Origin: Caprimulgus europaeus
Taxonomy: Eukaryota; Chordata; Aves; Caprimulgiformes; Caprimulgidae
NCBI GenBank assembly: GCA_907165065.1
Contig: OU015541.1
Span: 11,399,001 to 11,463,000, forward strand
DNA length: 64,000 nucleotides
Direction: 5' to 3'
The notes under the pieces: model-generated
What the model was told of the DNA's origin: nothing
What the model saw: the letters and a program-made list of their open reading frames with translations, nothing else
The model's database searches: none
In this document: positions 1-12,580 of the stretch, piece after piece
How the letters are laid out: each line of letters starts with the position of its first letter
Numbering within the stretch: position 1 is the first letter of the stretch
Translations under genes and position numbers: made by a program

Positions 1-299
1 GAAATGCAACCTACCAAAGCAGGCTTGCTAAGGAATAATTTGGTGTTTTCAAAAGAGAGGAGCTGATTTCTCGTTACTCTGTCAAGCTATTTACAGGTAA
101 AGTGCAGGTTACACAGGGTCACTGAGTGTCTGAATACCAGACAGGTGAGATACACAGGTATTATCTCCCTTTTTTTTTTTCTTTACCATGCCTTCCATAT
201 AAGGTATATTTTCACTTCAAAACTTAACCTCTCCTTGCATTGGGTTGGGGGAATTCACCATGCTGTGAGTGAAAGCTCAGGCGAGCACAGAAGAGCACC

Positions 300-440
300 C
301 AGGGAGGGTGTGGATTTGTATCCCCAGACAGTTTTGAGAACAGGTTAGACAAACAAGGAGCACCGTAAGTAGATCTGATCCTGCCTTAGGGAACTGAGGT
401 GAACTACATGACCTCTCCAGGTCCCTTCCAGACTATTTTC
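300..440 (+). mobile_element. Ancient, diverged CR1 LINE 3'-end fragment
   Basis: The order of segments follows the 3' end of an old CR1 LINE subfamily. First comes a stretch with TTTTGAGAACAGGTTAGAC (near 331-349), then ATCCTGCCTTAG (near 379-390), then ACTACATGACCTCTCCAG and GTCCCTTCCAGAC. In known CR1 copies these correspond to the 'fragment ending in AACAGGTT.GACAAAC', 'GATCCTGCCT' and 'GATGACCTC..AGGTCCCTTCCA' blocks. The terminal short repeat (TTCTATGA type) is not clear, and indels separate the blocks, so this is a dead, heavily mutated copy. No ORF2 protein can be read. Family known from memory; the alignment was by eye. Confidence 0.7.
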
Positions 441-3400
441 CACAGCTCCAAGACTGGAGTTACAGCAGGAAAGGGAATTTGGCCCTTTGAGCAGTTAGTT
501 ACTCTGTGAGTTCTGAATTTAACACATGCCATCGTGTACTCGGGGAAGCACTTGAGCACTGAGGATGGTGCTGTGAAGCAGGTTCTTCTCTGGAATACAG
601 AAATGCCAGCTTGCAGTTCCAGCAAAGGTTTGTAACTGAGGACACAGCAGCTTCACCAAAGGTCAGAAGCAGCCACGGAAGAGGTTGGACAATATCCACA
701 TCTGCTGATAACAGGCTGTAGGGGGCCCTGCTGTAGCTATGGGGTTACAGTCCCAGAAAGAAGCTTTTTTTTTTACAAACACAGTAAGATTTTTTTTCCT
801 TGACATATACATCAGCATTAACCCTCAGGCTAACATTAAGCTCATTGACTCATAGGCTTTTCAAATCAGGAGGGACTATTACACTCACCTTGTCTGCCCC
901 CTCACAGAGGCTTGAGAACCTCACCCAGGTATGTCTACATAAAGTCATTAAGTCCTGTTTGATCAAGTGCAAAGCCCTTGCCTGACCTGGAGAGAGGAAA
1001 AGCAAGAGGGCAATGCAGCCACACGACTGGTCCCACGTTGTATGACCAGGGATACTGCACAAGCTGTCTCAAGGGGACTCATATACCATTACTTCTCCCA
1101 GTGAACCTGCAGCTGACTTTCCCATATCTTATAGTGAGTGACAAAGAAGCCACCATCTCCCCTGGCTCCAATAGCCAAAGACTTCTTTTGTACACTTGCA
1201 TCTGATTTGTAGTTTGACTATTTTTTGAGCAAAAAGTTGCCTCTATTTTAGCCTCAGTATCACCGTTTAGCTTTTATCCAGTACTCTTTATGATTGTGAT
1301 GTACCAAGAAGGTAGATCCCCACCCCCACAGCAAAACTGGGGCACAATAATCTAGCATCAGTTGCATTATTATGGGTTCATATTTCTAAAAAATAAAGGA
1401 CCACAAAAAGTGCTTTTCCTATTCTCTTGCTTGCACACACATTGGCAATAATGGCACATGCAAAGTTATCTTCCTAAAAAAAATATGCTTTCTTGTCATC
1501 AATAGCACTTTAAAAGCAGCTCTTTGGAAGACAGTGCTCCATAAATTGAAACCATTCACTCCTGCATCTACATTTTTGTTTTCTTTGAAAAGTTTTGTGA
1601 TGGGGACAAAATAAAGCCTACAAACTCAAGTTAATCTAGTCTCCAGCTAGCCCTCAATAAATATGGTTAAATCAATAGGAAGCAATACAATCAAAAAGTA
1701 GAAAGAAGTAATGATAGCCCACAACAGAGGCATGAGGGAGGCAGCTGCAGACCCTATAGAGCTGCAGTGCTGGGTGGTAGATTAGTCAGGAGGAGGTACA
1801 AGCTGCTAAACAGAGCAGCCCCCCCCACCCCTCTTTAGTGTACTAATTAATCAGGCATAAAAAGCTCATCAAGGAGCAGTCCAGCAATGAGAACCAGACT
1901 GAAACAAGGTTATCTTGAAGGTTAAAGACACAGGATCTTCTTTTATTACTTAAAAAAACAAAAGAGAATCCCTCTTGCCATCCTCCCCTGATACACTGCT
2001 CAAGGGCTGACTTAAACCAACCCCTCTTGCAGGGGAGGTGAGATTGACAGCTGTCACTGGGGCCTTAAATCTTCTCTGGAGGGGAAAGTGAACAACAAGG
2101 GCTAATACTGAGGATGGCTTATCAGCTTTGCCTTTCATTTTCCTGTCCTTTGTTCTTCAGCCTGGAGCTGTCATTGCATTTACATTGGTAGCCCTTGTTT
2201 TTTTCTTGGCTGCCTTTTCATTTAAGCTGGAAAAGTTCAGCTCTTCAGGCAGACTCCGAAAGGAATCTCTGCATCTGCAGGTGCTCAGTATCACATGAGC
2301 ATGGTGGGAGCATCCAATGGCAGAGGCTTTATCCATTCCCATGACTGCTGACATACACCCAAAAACTCAATCTTCACTGGAGGTGCTAAATGCTGGAGAA
2401 TGGGGTCTTGTAGTTTTGGGGAATATTGAGGACTGCTTGGAAAAACCCCATGCATCGATCAGCAGAGTGTGTTCTGGGCCTCCAGGGACAAAGTGCTGTT
2501 GACCTTGTTCCTTAGGAGATGGTCATTGTCAAGCAGGACCACTTTGGTTCTGTAGGCATTAGGGGTGATGTACACTACTGCCCTCTACTGCCACGATTAC
2601 TCGGATTTAACCATGGGTCATGCCTTAGAGAACCATCAGTCTTCAGTTGTCTTGAGCTCAAATAGTACATCTGTTCTTGGGACAGGGCTGTCTATGCTAG
2701 GTCCTTGCAACCTATGCGAAGATCTCAATGGCCATGGCGTGCAGCAGAGGAGTCATGATATGTCAGTTAGCAAGATACAATAGATTCTGGTAATCAATCT
2801 TAATATATCCCAAAACAGTATTTTTTTAATATATTTTTATTTTTCCCCTTATGTAGAAGTCAAGAGTCTCCTGAAATTCACTTTAAAAGCATTATATTTA
2901 GTATCTGGGTCTTCATCTTGTGAAGCTGGGGTAAAGTCTCTCTGGAACTGTATTACCTAAATCTCTATATTATGTTTTTCCTTAGTCACCTAGTAGGTGA
3001 CTAGACACCTTTTAATACTAGACTGTTAGATTATGATTCAGTCAGTGCTGTCACTTAAATGCTTCACGGAAAAATTGCTGGTTGTCATTTCTTCATATTA
3101 GCCCAGCTCATTGCAACTGCTCCTGAAGTGGGCAGTCTCAGAAGAGCACTCAAGAGCTGGATTAGCCAGGATGTTCCCCTCACTGCCCAAGGTTATATGG
3201 AAATGTAGGTATCGTGTGTGGCTCTGCTAGTTGGACTGGAGTTAGACACTTGCAACCAGAACTGCAAAGGATCAGTGGGATTTTCAGTCTTTCCAGAATC
3301 TGGGCCTTTGAACCCACCTGCTTCTCAAAAGCAAGAACAACATAAATTTCTTTCTCTTGGCCTTTGTCTCTTGTAGTTCTCTATTTTTTTTTTTTTCTTT

Positions 3401-4231
3401 TCAGGTCTTGGATAAGGACTTCCTATATGTGATTAATGCCCCTAGTCTGAGGAGAAGCTGGTGTCAGATAGTAAGAGAAGGAACAGGGGCCTTAATGGAA
3501 GCAATGCTGGAGACACGCCACTGCTTTGCAGCCCTGAGTTGTTGGGGGGCTGACCAGTCTGCAAAGCTGCACTCTGTAACACTTCAGTGCTGCTAACCAC
3601 ATTTGCCCCAAAGCAGGAATCATTTGTTGGGCAAAGGGAAGAGGACTCAGAGCACACACTCACTCTGATGGCTGCTGGCATCCGTCAGCATCAGTCAGGG
3701 GATGAAGTGGCTGGAAAAACAGAACCAGAACATAAACAGGCAGAAGGGAGAGGGGGGACAGAGAGATGAAGGAGGAAGTGCTAACCAAAGGAAATACAAA
3801 TTAGATCTGAAGTATAAACCACTAAAAAGGTGACTTGGTGGTTACTGAGATTCATGAAAAGAGAATGAGATAGACATGAAGAGCGCAAAAGCAGAGAGTT
3901 GAAGGACCAGGACTTTCATACTCTGTGCAATCTCTGTGCAAGGTAAAGTAACAGCACCGAGCTTTTCTATTGACTACAAGCTGCTTTGGAGGAGCTGTCC
4001 TTCCATCTTGTTCTTCCACTCCTTACTGGGCTTCTCTTGATCAGAAATGAATACCTAGATTAAACCAGGTAGGAGCTTTGCAGTGCAGAGGAGAGATTAT
4101 TGACCATAAAAGCTCTTATATTTTGAACAGGAGAAATGGTGCTAGACTGAAGCACAGTAGGATTATTGGAGAAGACTGGTGTTTTTTTCCAGGCTCTATG
4201 TTTATGAGTAAGGCTTTTTTATGACAGTTCA
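441..4231. other. Non-coding DNA, no gene seen
   Basis: About 3.8 kb of mostly unique, moderately AT-rich sequence. Open frames here are all under about 80 codons, lie on both strands and show no recognisable domain. The only structures I can point to are short C-, A- and T-rich runs (for example near 1821 and 2821), a CTCF-like motif near 2578 and a short inverted repeat at 2983-3003 (8-bp arms TAGTCACC/GGTGACTA around TAGTA). No CpG-rich promoter is visible. Confidence 0.6.
2578..2591 (-). promoter_or_regulatory. Possible CTCF-type motif
   Basis: The plus strand reads CTGCCCTCTACTGC. It agrees at 13 of 14 positions with the reverse complement of the CTCF core consensus (CCASYAGRKGGCRS read on the minus strand). 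The one mismatch is the last position. A rough estimate gives about one such match by chance in 64 kb on two strands, so this alone does not establish binding. If real, it would be a minus-oriented boundary or loop anchor in a gene-poor region. Confidence 0.25.
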
Positions 4232-4390
4232 TCACAGGTGCCACCTCCCTGGAGGTTTTCAAGGCCAGGTTGGATGAGGCTTTGAGCTATTTGGTCTAGT
4301 GGAAGGTGCCTCTGCTGATGGCAGGGGGGGTGGAACTGAATGAGCTTTAAGGTTGCTTCCAACCCAAACCAGTCTGGGGTTCTATGATTG
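4232..4390 (+). mobile_element. CR1 LINE 3' end
   Basis: A clear 5'-truncated chicken-repeat-1 (CR1) LINE copy of the avian type. The characteristic blocks occur in order: CCTCCCTGGAGGTTTTCAAG, GCCAGGTTGGATGAGGCTTT, TCTAGTGGAAGGTG, a GATGGCAGGGGG block, GAACTGAATGAGCTTTAAGG, TTGCTTCCAACCCAAACC, and the terminal TTCTATGATT repeat. Only the last part of ORF2 and the 3' UTR remain, with no open frame, as expected because most CR1 copies are 5' truncated at insertion. It has a moderate number of substitutions, so it is not a recent insertion. It is good evidence that the host is a bird or close archosaur relative. Confidence 0.93.
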
Positions 4391-7300
4391 CATGTTCTTC
4401 TTCATCTCCCTGTCTGTCTCCTGTGAATTTCTCCAGAGCATCCAAGGCAAGCAAATGCTACTCCACCTTGGACCAAAGGCTATGTCTACACCTGGCTAAG
4501 ACAGACTACCCCAAGGACAGCCTGAAGCCAAGCACCTTGTGTTGGTATTTTCTTTAATGGCAGCCAGAACTCAGCTCAAGCTCTGTGAGCTGGCAAATCC
4601 CATCTGCCTCTGCCAGGAGTGGTACTTGGTCCCTTGCAGGATGGCCCAAGGCCATTGTGTCTGTCCTACACTGGTCATATGAGAGGCTGCAAGGCATAGC
4701 TCTGAGTGCCAGGGCTAAGCAGCAGCAGATGATACACCCAGGATCTCTCCTCTCCCAGTGCCAGCTGGATCACCCACAACTAGCCCCAAGGATGCTTCCA
4801 CAGGTAAGTGAAGTGGAAAGGAAGTGAACATGGCCTCAGGTGTCACTTAGAGTTTGTGTTCACAGAACAAAGTAGCTACAGTCTGTGGATCCTTACTGGA
4901 GTAATTGGAAAGCCTTGCGTAGGGCATCTAAATCTACTTCTAAATTAGGTGCAAAAATGAGTTTCAATAAGTGCATCTGAGAAGGGGCATCAACTCCAAA
5001 ACCCTAAGAGAAAATATATAGCTTAGATATAACTTGTGTTGACCTATGTTTTCAAAATATGGAGACCTACCAGCACGTTAGGCAGAAACGTGATCACCTG
5101 CAAAGAAATAAAAGCATCCTGTACATTGAACAGAAAGATTTCATCACCAACAACTGTCTGTACAAAAAAGAATCAAAAAGCTGTTGATGTACTTGGGACA
5201 TGACCCTTAGGTACCAAGCACCCATCCGCATATTAAGGCATCACTGGGAGGAGGAAGAAGGATATCTTTGAGAACAAGAAGAACCTTGAAGGCACAACAA
5301 CTGTCCCAGCTGCAACAAAGAAAGAAATGCCAAGGTATAATTTTCATCCTCTGTCCTTGTCTTGGTATGAAAAGGACGGTGACTGAAGGTAGTGAAGCTA
5401 TGGATGCACAGCTGATAAGTGGCTTCATGCTAACTAACCTGTAGGCTCAGCCTAGAGGTCGTAAGACCAAGTTAGCAGAAAAGTGATCAGCTAATGCTGA
5501 TCACCAGCTGTAAACAGAATTTGTCAAGGTGTTACCATTATTTATTGCTATTAATAATAACCCTGACAGATAATATATTTTGTTGTGATAACCTCTGATC
5601 TTCAAAGATTAAAGTTTCCTTCCTTTTAAAGCTATTAAATATTATCTTGTTTAAAAGACATCACAGGTCACTGGCTTTTCTGGCTCTTCTGATGCTCAAC
5701 ATAGGCAGTATGATTTGCATTGAACACTGTAGACCTTTCCCTCTGGACCTAAAGCAAAACCTTGGAAAGAAGGGAAATGTGTGTTCCCTCCTCACCAAAT
5801 GAGGAGGTGAATTGATTTTTTTTTTCAGTTATCACTGTTTTTCTGTCATTAGCTCTCTGTAAATAGGCCTGTCAACACCTCATTTTAAAGCTGCCTTTGC
5901 ATACTGAAATTCAGACCTCATGGAAAAGAGGGTGAATTAAAGGTGCACTATCCTACTGGGTATGCTGAGAATGATGGGTGATCTTCTAGGACACAGTCTG
6001 CAGAAACACGTGCTGTGCTGTAGGAGTGCCTGGCAGTGCCAGTGGCATGTGGAGAGGGAGGAAGAACAGGTAGGGACCAGGTCACTCATGGTATTCCAAA
6101 ATCATAAAGTATCACAAATTGCAACTTTTGAACAAATTCTGGTAGTAAAGCAGTTCCAAGGAGAAAAAGGCAGGTAAATTCAGATTCTTCAACCCAAATC
6201 AATTTATTCTAAGGAACAGAGTCAGTGAACAGGGAAGAAAAATCCTATTTTAAGCACTTTTCAAATGCCACAGGTACAAACTGCAGTTTTCTTGATTGAA
6301 ATGTTGGGGGTTTTTTTAGTTTTTGTTTCTTCCTCACCTTTAGAGATCTGCAGACACCAGCAGTCAGGAAACCTTTCTCCATATCACCACACAATATTTA
6401 AGTGGAGTGTAGCATCGCAATACAAGTGTCTGGGGTCCATTCATCCATATGGTTGGAAGCAGCAGACCCCATACAGCTGATGTTTGGTGGGGATGAAAAA
6501 TAAAGTGGTGATTCCTGTGCTGTGGAAGCAAAGGCTGAGCTCTCCATCCAGCTTTGCTATGAGGTTTTGAATGATCACAATATACAGAATAGGGGCATCC
6601 AGACTGGGCAGGAGAACGATTTATTCCTGCATCCACCCTGGTGATATCTGTGAAGGTAATAAGTAGAAGGAACAGTCAACATTGCTTTAAGTGAAATTAC
6701 AGTTATGGGAATGAACCAAATATGATGAACAGTTGCTATGCAAGGGAGCTGGTTCAGTTCCTCAGTCAGGATCACCTTGGTGCTATGAAACTTAAGGTTT
6801 TTTGTAGCACGTGAGAGTGAGAAGAACAGAAAATTGATTTTGAATCAGCTTTGTCCTGAAACTCTGACAGTAGTTTTTGCTATTAGAAGAGTGACTGGGA
6901 CAGATCTAGTTGGTTTGTTTTTTATTTTCCTGTATTTTCCTATGAAAATACAGACAAAAATTGGTGAGGCTTGTAAAAGCCTTGGAAGTCTGTCAAAAGC
7001 AGGCAGACCAAGCGCTGTGGGTTTGTAGGTAAAAGACAATCATTCAAAATGCTGAAACGACTATTGCTGGCCTATGCTCCTTTATTAGTGGAGAAATCAT
7101 GTAGATCTGAGATGAGCTGAATTATTATTTGGCTGTCACATTCCTTGGGCTGCAGAGGAAGCCTTGGGGAAGCAGAGTTTTATTTCAGATACCTAAAGCC
7201 AGGTAGGGTGAATCCACACCAGAGGGGCTATTCTGTTCACCTGAGACAAAGCTGTTCTGAGCTTTGATTTTTAACTTAATCCTGGAGGTGAAATGATAGA

Positions 7301-8159
7301 TTTTAGGCCAGACTGAAATTATACTGCTTGGTATGAATTCTTGCACTTCTGAATGAATTCATTAAAGGATTCAAGAGATACAAACATCAACTTCTTGCTG
7401 ATTTTCAGAGGGATCAGGGATGTGCTGGGTCATATCAAGAAAGAAGGATGGGAACAGGGAAGTCTATCATGTTCAGCTCTACTGTAATCTAATGCAACCT
7501 ATTGGAAAGGTTGGATGTGAGAGCAGCTCATGGCCAAGTGTAGGAAAGCTGTAGTCCATGAAATCATCCAACAGACAAAGTCCTGAACTGCGTTTTCATA
7601 AAGCCCTGATGTGAGCTGGCTTCAGAGTAGAGCACTCTTACAAAGTACCCTGATTAAGTGTACAGCAGATACAGGCTATGACATGGGCATGTAGGCAACA
7701 GCACTTATTAGAAAATTAGGTGTCTTTAGGGCCATTCTCTGGCAGTGAGAACAACTGACCTGGAATGTGACATGTCCATATCATTAAGTTCCTCTAGTCA
7801 CCACACAGGACAACTGAACACATGACATCTCTTGGGAATGGTCTCTATCTGTACTAACTCCTAAATTCCTGGGACATGTGTGGGAGAACACTAATCGATC
7901 CAGGGCAAAAATGCACCGGGACAGGTTCTAGGAATTTAACAATACAGACTACCAAATTCCAATGCCTGGGAATATCACCTGCTACTGTTTAATTGACTAA
8001 CAGCATAGGTGTAGCCCTAAGGGCTTATGCACACACACAGACACCTGTGGTGCATTTGAGATGTGTTCTGAAAGGTGCCTTGCAGATAATGTGAGGATCA
8101 AGAGACTGACTTAAGAACAACAAACTCACTGCTGCCTTTTTGAGTTCACATTAGAGATT
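4391..8159. other. Non-coding DNA, no gene seen
   Basis: Unique, AT-leaning sequence with only short, unrelated open frames on both strands. It includes a perfect inverted repeat at 5483-5504 and a T-rich run near 5817. The part around 7080-7180 has the even, low-repeat texture of constrained non-coding DNA, but nothing in it can be named. Confidence 0.55.
5483..5504. repeat. Perfect short inverted repeat
   Basis: Two 9-bp arms, GTGATCAGC and GCTGATCAC, flank a TAAT loop. Each arm contains a TCAGC/GCTGA half-site of the kind used by MAF-family bZIP factors, but the halves are arranged outward rather than in the usual MARE order. Arms of this length are expected about two or three times by chance in 64 kb, so function is not implied. 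Confidence 0.5.
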
Positions 8160-8680
8160 TTTTCATTGTGCTTCCCGTGGCTGGAGATCATTATTTTGCA
8201 TATGGACAACACCTAAAGTACTGCTGAGATTACTGGAGATAGATGCATAAATAATATATGTCTCCTTTACTCTGCTTCATCCTGTATTCTAGTCCAGGAG
8301 ACAGACTTTAGAGGTGCATTTCACGCAATCTATGTTCAAAGTAAAAACCTAGTAACTGCATTTTCTTTCTGCCTGTGTGTGCCAGAGGGAGCGTGAGCCA
8401 CCAAGGAAAGGAGGCTTATTTGTCCAGATTTCAATGAAATTCACTTCTCCCTGCAGATAAATTCTGATAGTACAATGGCAGGTTTAAAATGTTTGATTCT
8501 TGTTTGTGTCTGTTTTTTAACCTGTATCTCAAGAGGATTTAATTAGATTTGATGTTCATGATACGCTATTTACTGGATTATGATGAGATCAGCTGATAAA
8601 GCTTGACATAAACTTGGCAACTTGTTTGGTGCTTTCTCAGCCTTTAGAATTTAATTATGGCCATTTCAAAACAGGAAGCT
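8160..8680. promoter_or_regulatory. Candidate conserved non-coding element
   Basis: A block of even composition without simple repeats or recognisable transposons. It is rich in homeodomain-type TAAT cores (GATTTAATTAGATTTG near 8537, GAATTTAATTATGG near 8646), a TTTGCATATG octamer-like site near 8195 and short E-box-like words. Open frames are short and do not resemble known proteins. The texture is like that of developmental enhancers in bird gene deserts. This is inference from composition only; no alignment was possible. Confidence 0.3.
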
Positions 8681-10129
8681 TGGAAACAACATGGGGATTA
8701 AGGACTTGCTCTTGCCCCACTGGGACCAGTAACAGTTCTGCCATTGGTTGTCACTGTCGTCACCAGCTCTCAGCCTGCGCAACCGTCTGGGACGTGCGTG
8801 CACGTGTTCTTGTTCTGCCTAAAATGGACCAAATGCTAATGACCTTTCCCCTTGGAAATGGTTTTCCTGAGGAATCCCACCAACTTCAATGTTTTTTCAT
8901 GGCTTGGGTAAGAATGGAGTTAAGTGACACTCCAAGGATATGTGTAGATATACAAAACCCTGGAACTTAATGTTTTTTATGCAATTTCCCAGGGATTCTG
9001 CATGGATATATGCCCCAGTGAAGTGTAAAATAGGTTCAGATGCACAGGACCAGAGCAGATGGAGTTCTTCACTGTAAAGGTTATTTGCAAGAAAGTGCTG
9101 TTTTTCCACACTTCCACTAATTTTAAGCTTTCTTCCCTTTTTACTATGAACAGCTACTTCTGGTGGAGGCTCCTCTGTTCCTTCTGTAAGCCACCCATGT
9201 GCCAAGAGCTAACACCCTGCAGTGTACACAAGCAAGTTCCTTCCTAAACCTACCTATGGTTAAAGATCAAAAGATAGTGGTTGAAATGCAGAATTGTTTC
9301 TTTTTATAGCTTTCCACAAGCATAGAGATCACATCTCTCTCTGTTTAATCTGTATTTTAAGCACCTAATAAATAGCCTTGCAATCAAACCATCTGAGCAC
9401 CCACAGCTCTTACTGAAACCAAGGGGATGTAAGTTACTCTCAGAACCAAGTCACAGCTCTTTTTTGAGCACTTTGTTATGGATGTGTGGTGCCAGGTGAA
9501 TGGAGAACCTTTCTCCCATTTTCTAATGTAAGGAAATTAAACAGGCATTTCTGGTGTTTTAGCCCAGCTGGTTAAACATGGATTCTTGGGCCTTTTTATT
9601 TATAGAAAAAAATGTAGATGTGTGTGTGGGGAGAACCATCTTCTTTGGAGGAAGCATCTGCTACAACTGTTGAAATCACTGCTGCAGACAAACACCTCAA
9701 ACCAAGTATGAATCCAGCCTTTCTGAGCTCTGGCAAAAAAATATTTCCAAAACACCTTTTTGAGTTCATTGTCCTTCTATAAGGCACTGTGTTGTCCTTC
9801 CTTCTTCAGAGTGGTGGGAAACAAAAAAAAAGTCCCCTGCAAATTGAACTATAGTTCGTTAGAAAATATTATGAGATCTGATCCTATTTCTACAGGTCTG
9901 CAGATAAGTTGTAGAGATGCTCTTCTGGACAGGTCCCACTCTATCCACCATCACACCGGGTGGTAGCTGAAGTAGTCTGCTCTGAGGTACTCTACCTACA
10001 GTCTACGTCCTTATCTTAAAGTTGATGATAATTGCTTGTCAAACTGATTGACATTTGTAGAACTGTCTTTTCCATGAGACATTACTCCCTCCACACATAC
10101 CCACCAAAAAAAGAATAGACAATGTGATT
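8681..10129. other. Non-coding DNA, no gene seen
   Basis: An open frame of about 118 codons (8614-8970, plus) and one of about 102 codons (8897-9205, minus) overlap this part. They have no recognisable domain and overlap each other on opposite strands, so neither is treated as a gene. It holds one old repeat trace (9389-9440). The rest appears unique. Confidence 0.5.
9389..9440. repeat. Trace of an ancient amniote interspersed repeat
   Basis: The text CTGAGCACCCACAGCTCTTA followed by CTGAAACCAAGGGGATGTAA resembles an old repeat seen in turtles and other reptiles. In that repeat a GAGCACCCACAGCTC block runs into a palindrome-like CCATTGACTTCAATGG core and then GAGTT. The copy is short and mutated. 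I remember the sequence pattern but cannot give a database name with certainty. Related traces occur at 38697-38735, 49745-49790 and 61898-61962. Confidence 0.45.
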
Positions 10130-11580
10130 TTGTACTGTTTTTTCCCTCTTTTAAGCACAGTAACTTTTTCTGACTAAAAGTAGTAATTACTTAATGAATA
10201 GTCCTCCATGTTTCCCTGTCAGTCACTCACGGTAACGAACAACTCGTTTTGTCTGCTTTGTTAACAATAAAAAAAAAAGTATTAAAGTAATAATAATAAT
10301 AAAGATTTTCTAGGACTTTGCTGTTAACACACAGGATGCCCCACAGAATGTGTGAGTGGGATAACAAGAGGGGGAGGGTGAATTTTCTCGCTAGACATCA
10401 AACAACATTTTGTACTTTTCTTTGATCTGTGGGACTATTTTCCCCTTGCTACTTCTCCTGTATCTTCTTATCTTCAACCATCCTGAATAATTGGAGCATA
10501 TTTAGGGGACCAAGTCCAGCTATTATTTGTTCCCCCTCTGTGAAAGTTGTTGGGTTTTTTTTAAAGCCAGATCTGTGAACCTCTGTTGAGCTGTCGGTAT
10601 TGAGGTCAGGGCTTTTTACAAGCTAGAATTTTTATCACGAACTGGAGCCCGGAGTTAATTGTACACAAAGACACATTGTTGTTTCCATTAGGATTTACAG
10701 TACCACTGAATTTTAATTATTGGGTAACATTTCTTCCATTATAGCACTCACTCCTCCTCCCCTTTTTGTGCCAACCCATGTTGCTCTTAGTTGCAGCAGC
10801 TTGCAATGCAAAATACAAAATACCTCCAAAAAATAAACAAATTGTGACCTAGACTTTGATGAAACATATTTGTCCCTGCCTAAAACATAAAAACAACAAC
10901 AACAAAAAAGGCAAGAGAACAATTTAATGTGAGCTACAAACTGTAATCTATTGTTTCCTGTTTATCGGCATCGGTTATTTTTAAAGTTCAAAGCCCAGTC
11001 CCAGACAAGAGCTATACAGGAGGTCTTTATCACTGCTGGGACAAAACATTCACTTCTTATTGACAAAGGCTCTTGTGGGCATTAAAATGTTCTCAGATTC
11101 TTTCTGTTTGATGATCAAATAGACATGCTGAAGTGCTTCATCAATTGCCATGAAGCAAATGTTTCTACGGAGTTTTCAGGCAAGTAAAACTAATAATTCA
11201 CCCGAGACTGCAAGTGGTTTTGCAGACAGTGTTTGTAGGACTGAGCCTCGAGTCTTTTTTTAAAAGCAACAAGCAGTTGTTTCAAAAGGCATCTAATAAA
11301 TGTGATACTGTATGTATTAATTGGGTGCGCTCTTAATTTTCCTCCCAGTCTTTACGTTTGAGGTCTGTGCAGTATGTGGAGCCTCAGTCTATGGAGTAGA
11401 GTTGATGTAAATAGCCCCAAAATTATAATGGGAAAGAATGATGCATTCAATCAATAAAAATCCCTTTTCTGAACCATTTGTGTAAATAGTTGGCATCGCT
11501 GTATCACTTAATCTCTGGCTGCCTCAGTCCTGTGTGTTGTTTTATGAACCGTAGATATACCTTGTACATACAAAAAAAAG
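10130..11580. promoter_or_regulatory. Candidate conserved non-coding block
   Basis: About 1.4 kb without named transposons or long open frames. The most constrained-looking part is 10930-11580. Motif words include CTGTTTATC near 10960 (forkhead type), TTAATTGGG near 11318 (homeodomain type), TTCAATCAATAAAA near 11447 (PBX/HOX-like) and several retained CpGs (for example CACCCGAGAC near 11201 and CCTCGAGTC near 11248). A short AAT microsatellite lies near 10288-10302. Function as a distal enhancer is inference; composition is the only evidence available. Confidence 0.35.
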
Positions 11581-12580
11581 TGTTTTGGGTTGGACCACTC
11601 AACTTGAAATGAATTCAAGCACCAGTGGGGGATGACATCAGAGGTGTGGTGGGTTTCCAAGCTGAAATAAACTCAGAGAGGACCCCGGAGAGGTTTCGTG
11701 GGTGGGAGGACTGCAGCATGTGCAGTGCATGGGGTAGATTCCTGTTGTGTGTCCAGTCTGCAGTGCCAACAGTCAACAAGGAGGGAATAAGAAGGCTCCT
11801 TTTTAATGATTTTATGAACCTTTCACCTCGTCTTACCCTTCCTGCTGTATTCTCACTCTCCCCTCTGATTTGTCTTCTAGCTCCCACCCACAGTGTGGCT
11901 CTGGTTCTGCCTCTGGATAAGGTAGTCTCCACGCAGTTGTCCATATCTGCCTTTCTCTCACTAGTCAGAGTGTGGTCTTTGGGTACGTGGGAGGAATTAT
12001 TCCCTTTCTCACATCCAGCTGACCATGGCTGCTGCCTCCATGGACAAGACAAGTGTTGGTCAGCCAAAAGGGTGGGAAATACTTGTTTCCTTTCAAAACT
12101 TCTTGATATTGAGAAGAAACTATGAGCTGGTCCCTGGGAGAAGCCCAAAAGGATGTGCAGAATTGCAATGGGACTGAGTTTGCATCCTCCACTCCCATAT
12201 CTCAAGACTGAGTGAAAGGCTTAGATGAGTTGGCCAAAAAATATTAAAGTCAAGAAGAAGGATAAAAGGGTCTTATGAAAGCATACATTGCTTAATGAAA
12301 ACATGTCCACCCAGCAGCATCACTCCAGAGATGGAGGCCAGTCTCCTGAGCTGTTCTTGTTGGTTTGACTGTAGTGAGAAATGCTTAAAGAGATCGAGTT
12401 CCAGCCTCTTTCTGTGGATGCCATTTCTTGTGCATGTTCAGGGTGGATCACATAGAAATGACTCACATTTAATGACATATTTTAGTTACATGCTTAAAAA
12501 ACAAACAAAAAAAATCATTTTGAGGAAGGGCCACAGGCAATTGAGTCACATGGGAACCTTTTTCCTCTTGTTGGCTTGCT
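11581..12580. other. Non-coding DNA with overlapping chance frames
   Basis: The longest minus-strand open frame of the window (11615-12205, about 196 codons) lies exactly opposite a plus-strand frame (11625-12125, about 166 codons). Neither has a recognisable fold, signal peptide or repeat pattern, and mutual antisense openness is typical of a stop-poor stretch rather than of two genes. No poly-A signal or promoter clearly belongs to either. I cannot exclude a lineage-specific non-coding transcript. Confidence 0.5.

Noticed and set aside
8380..8400. CCAGAGGGAGCG as a CTCF site
   Set aside because: Several core positions mismatch the consensus when aligned without gaps.
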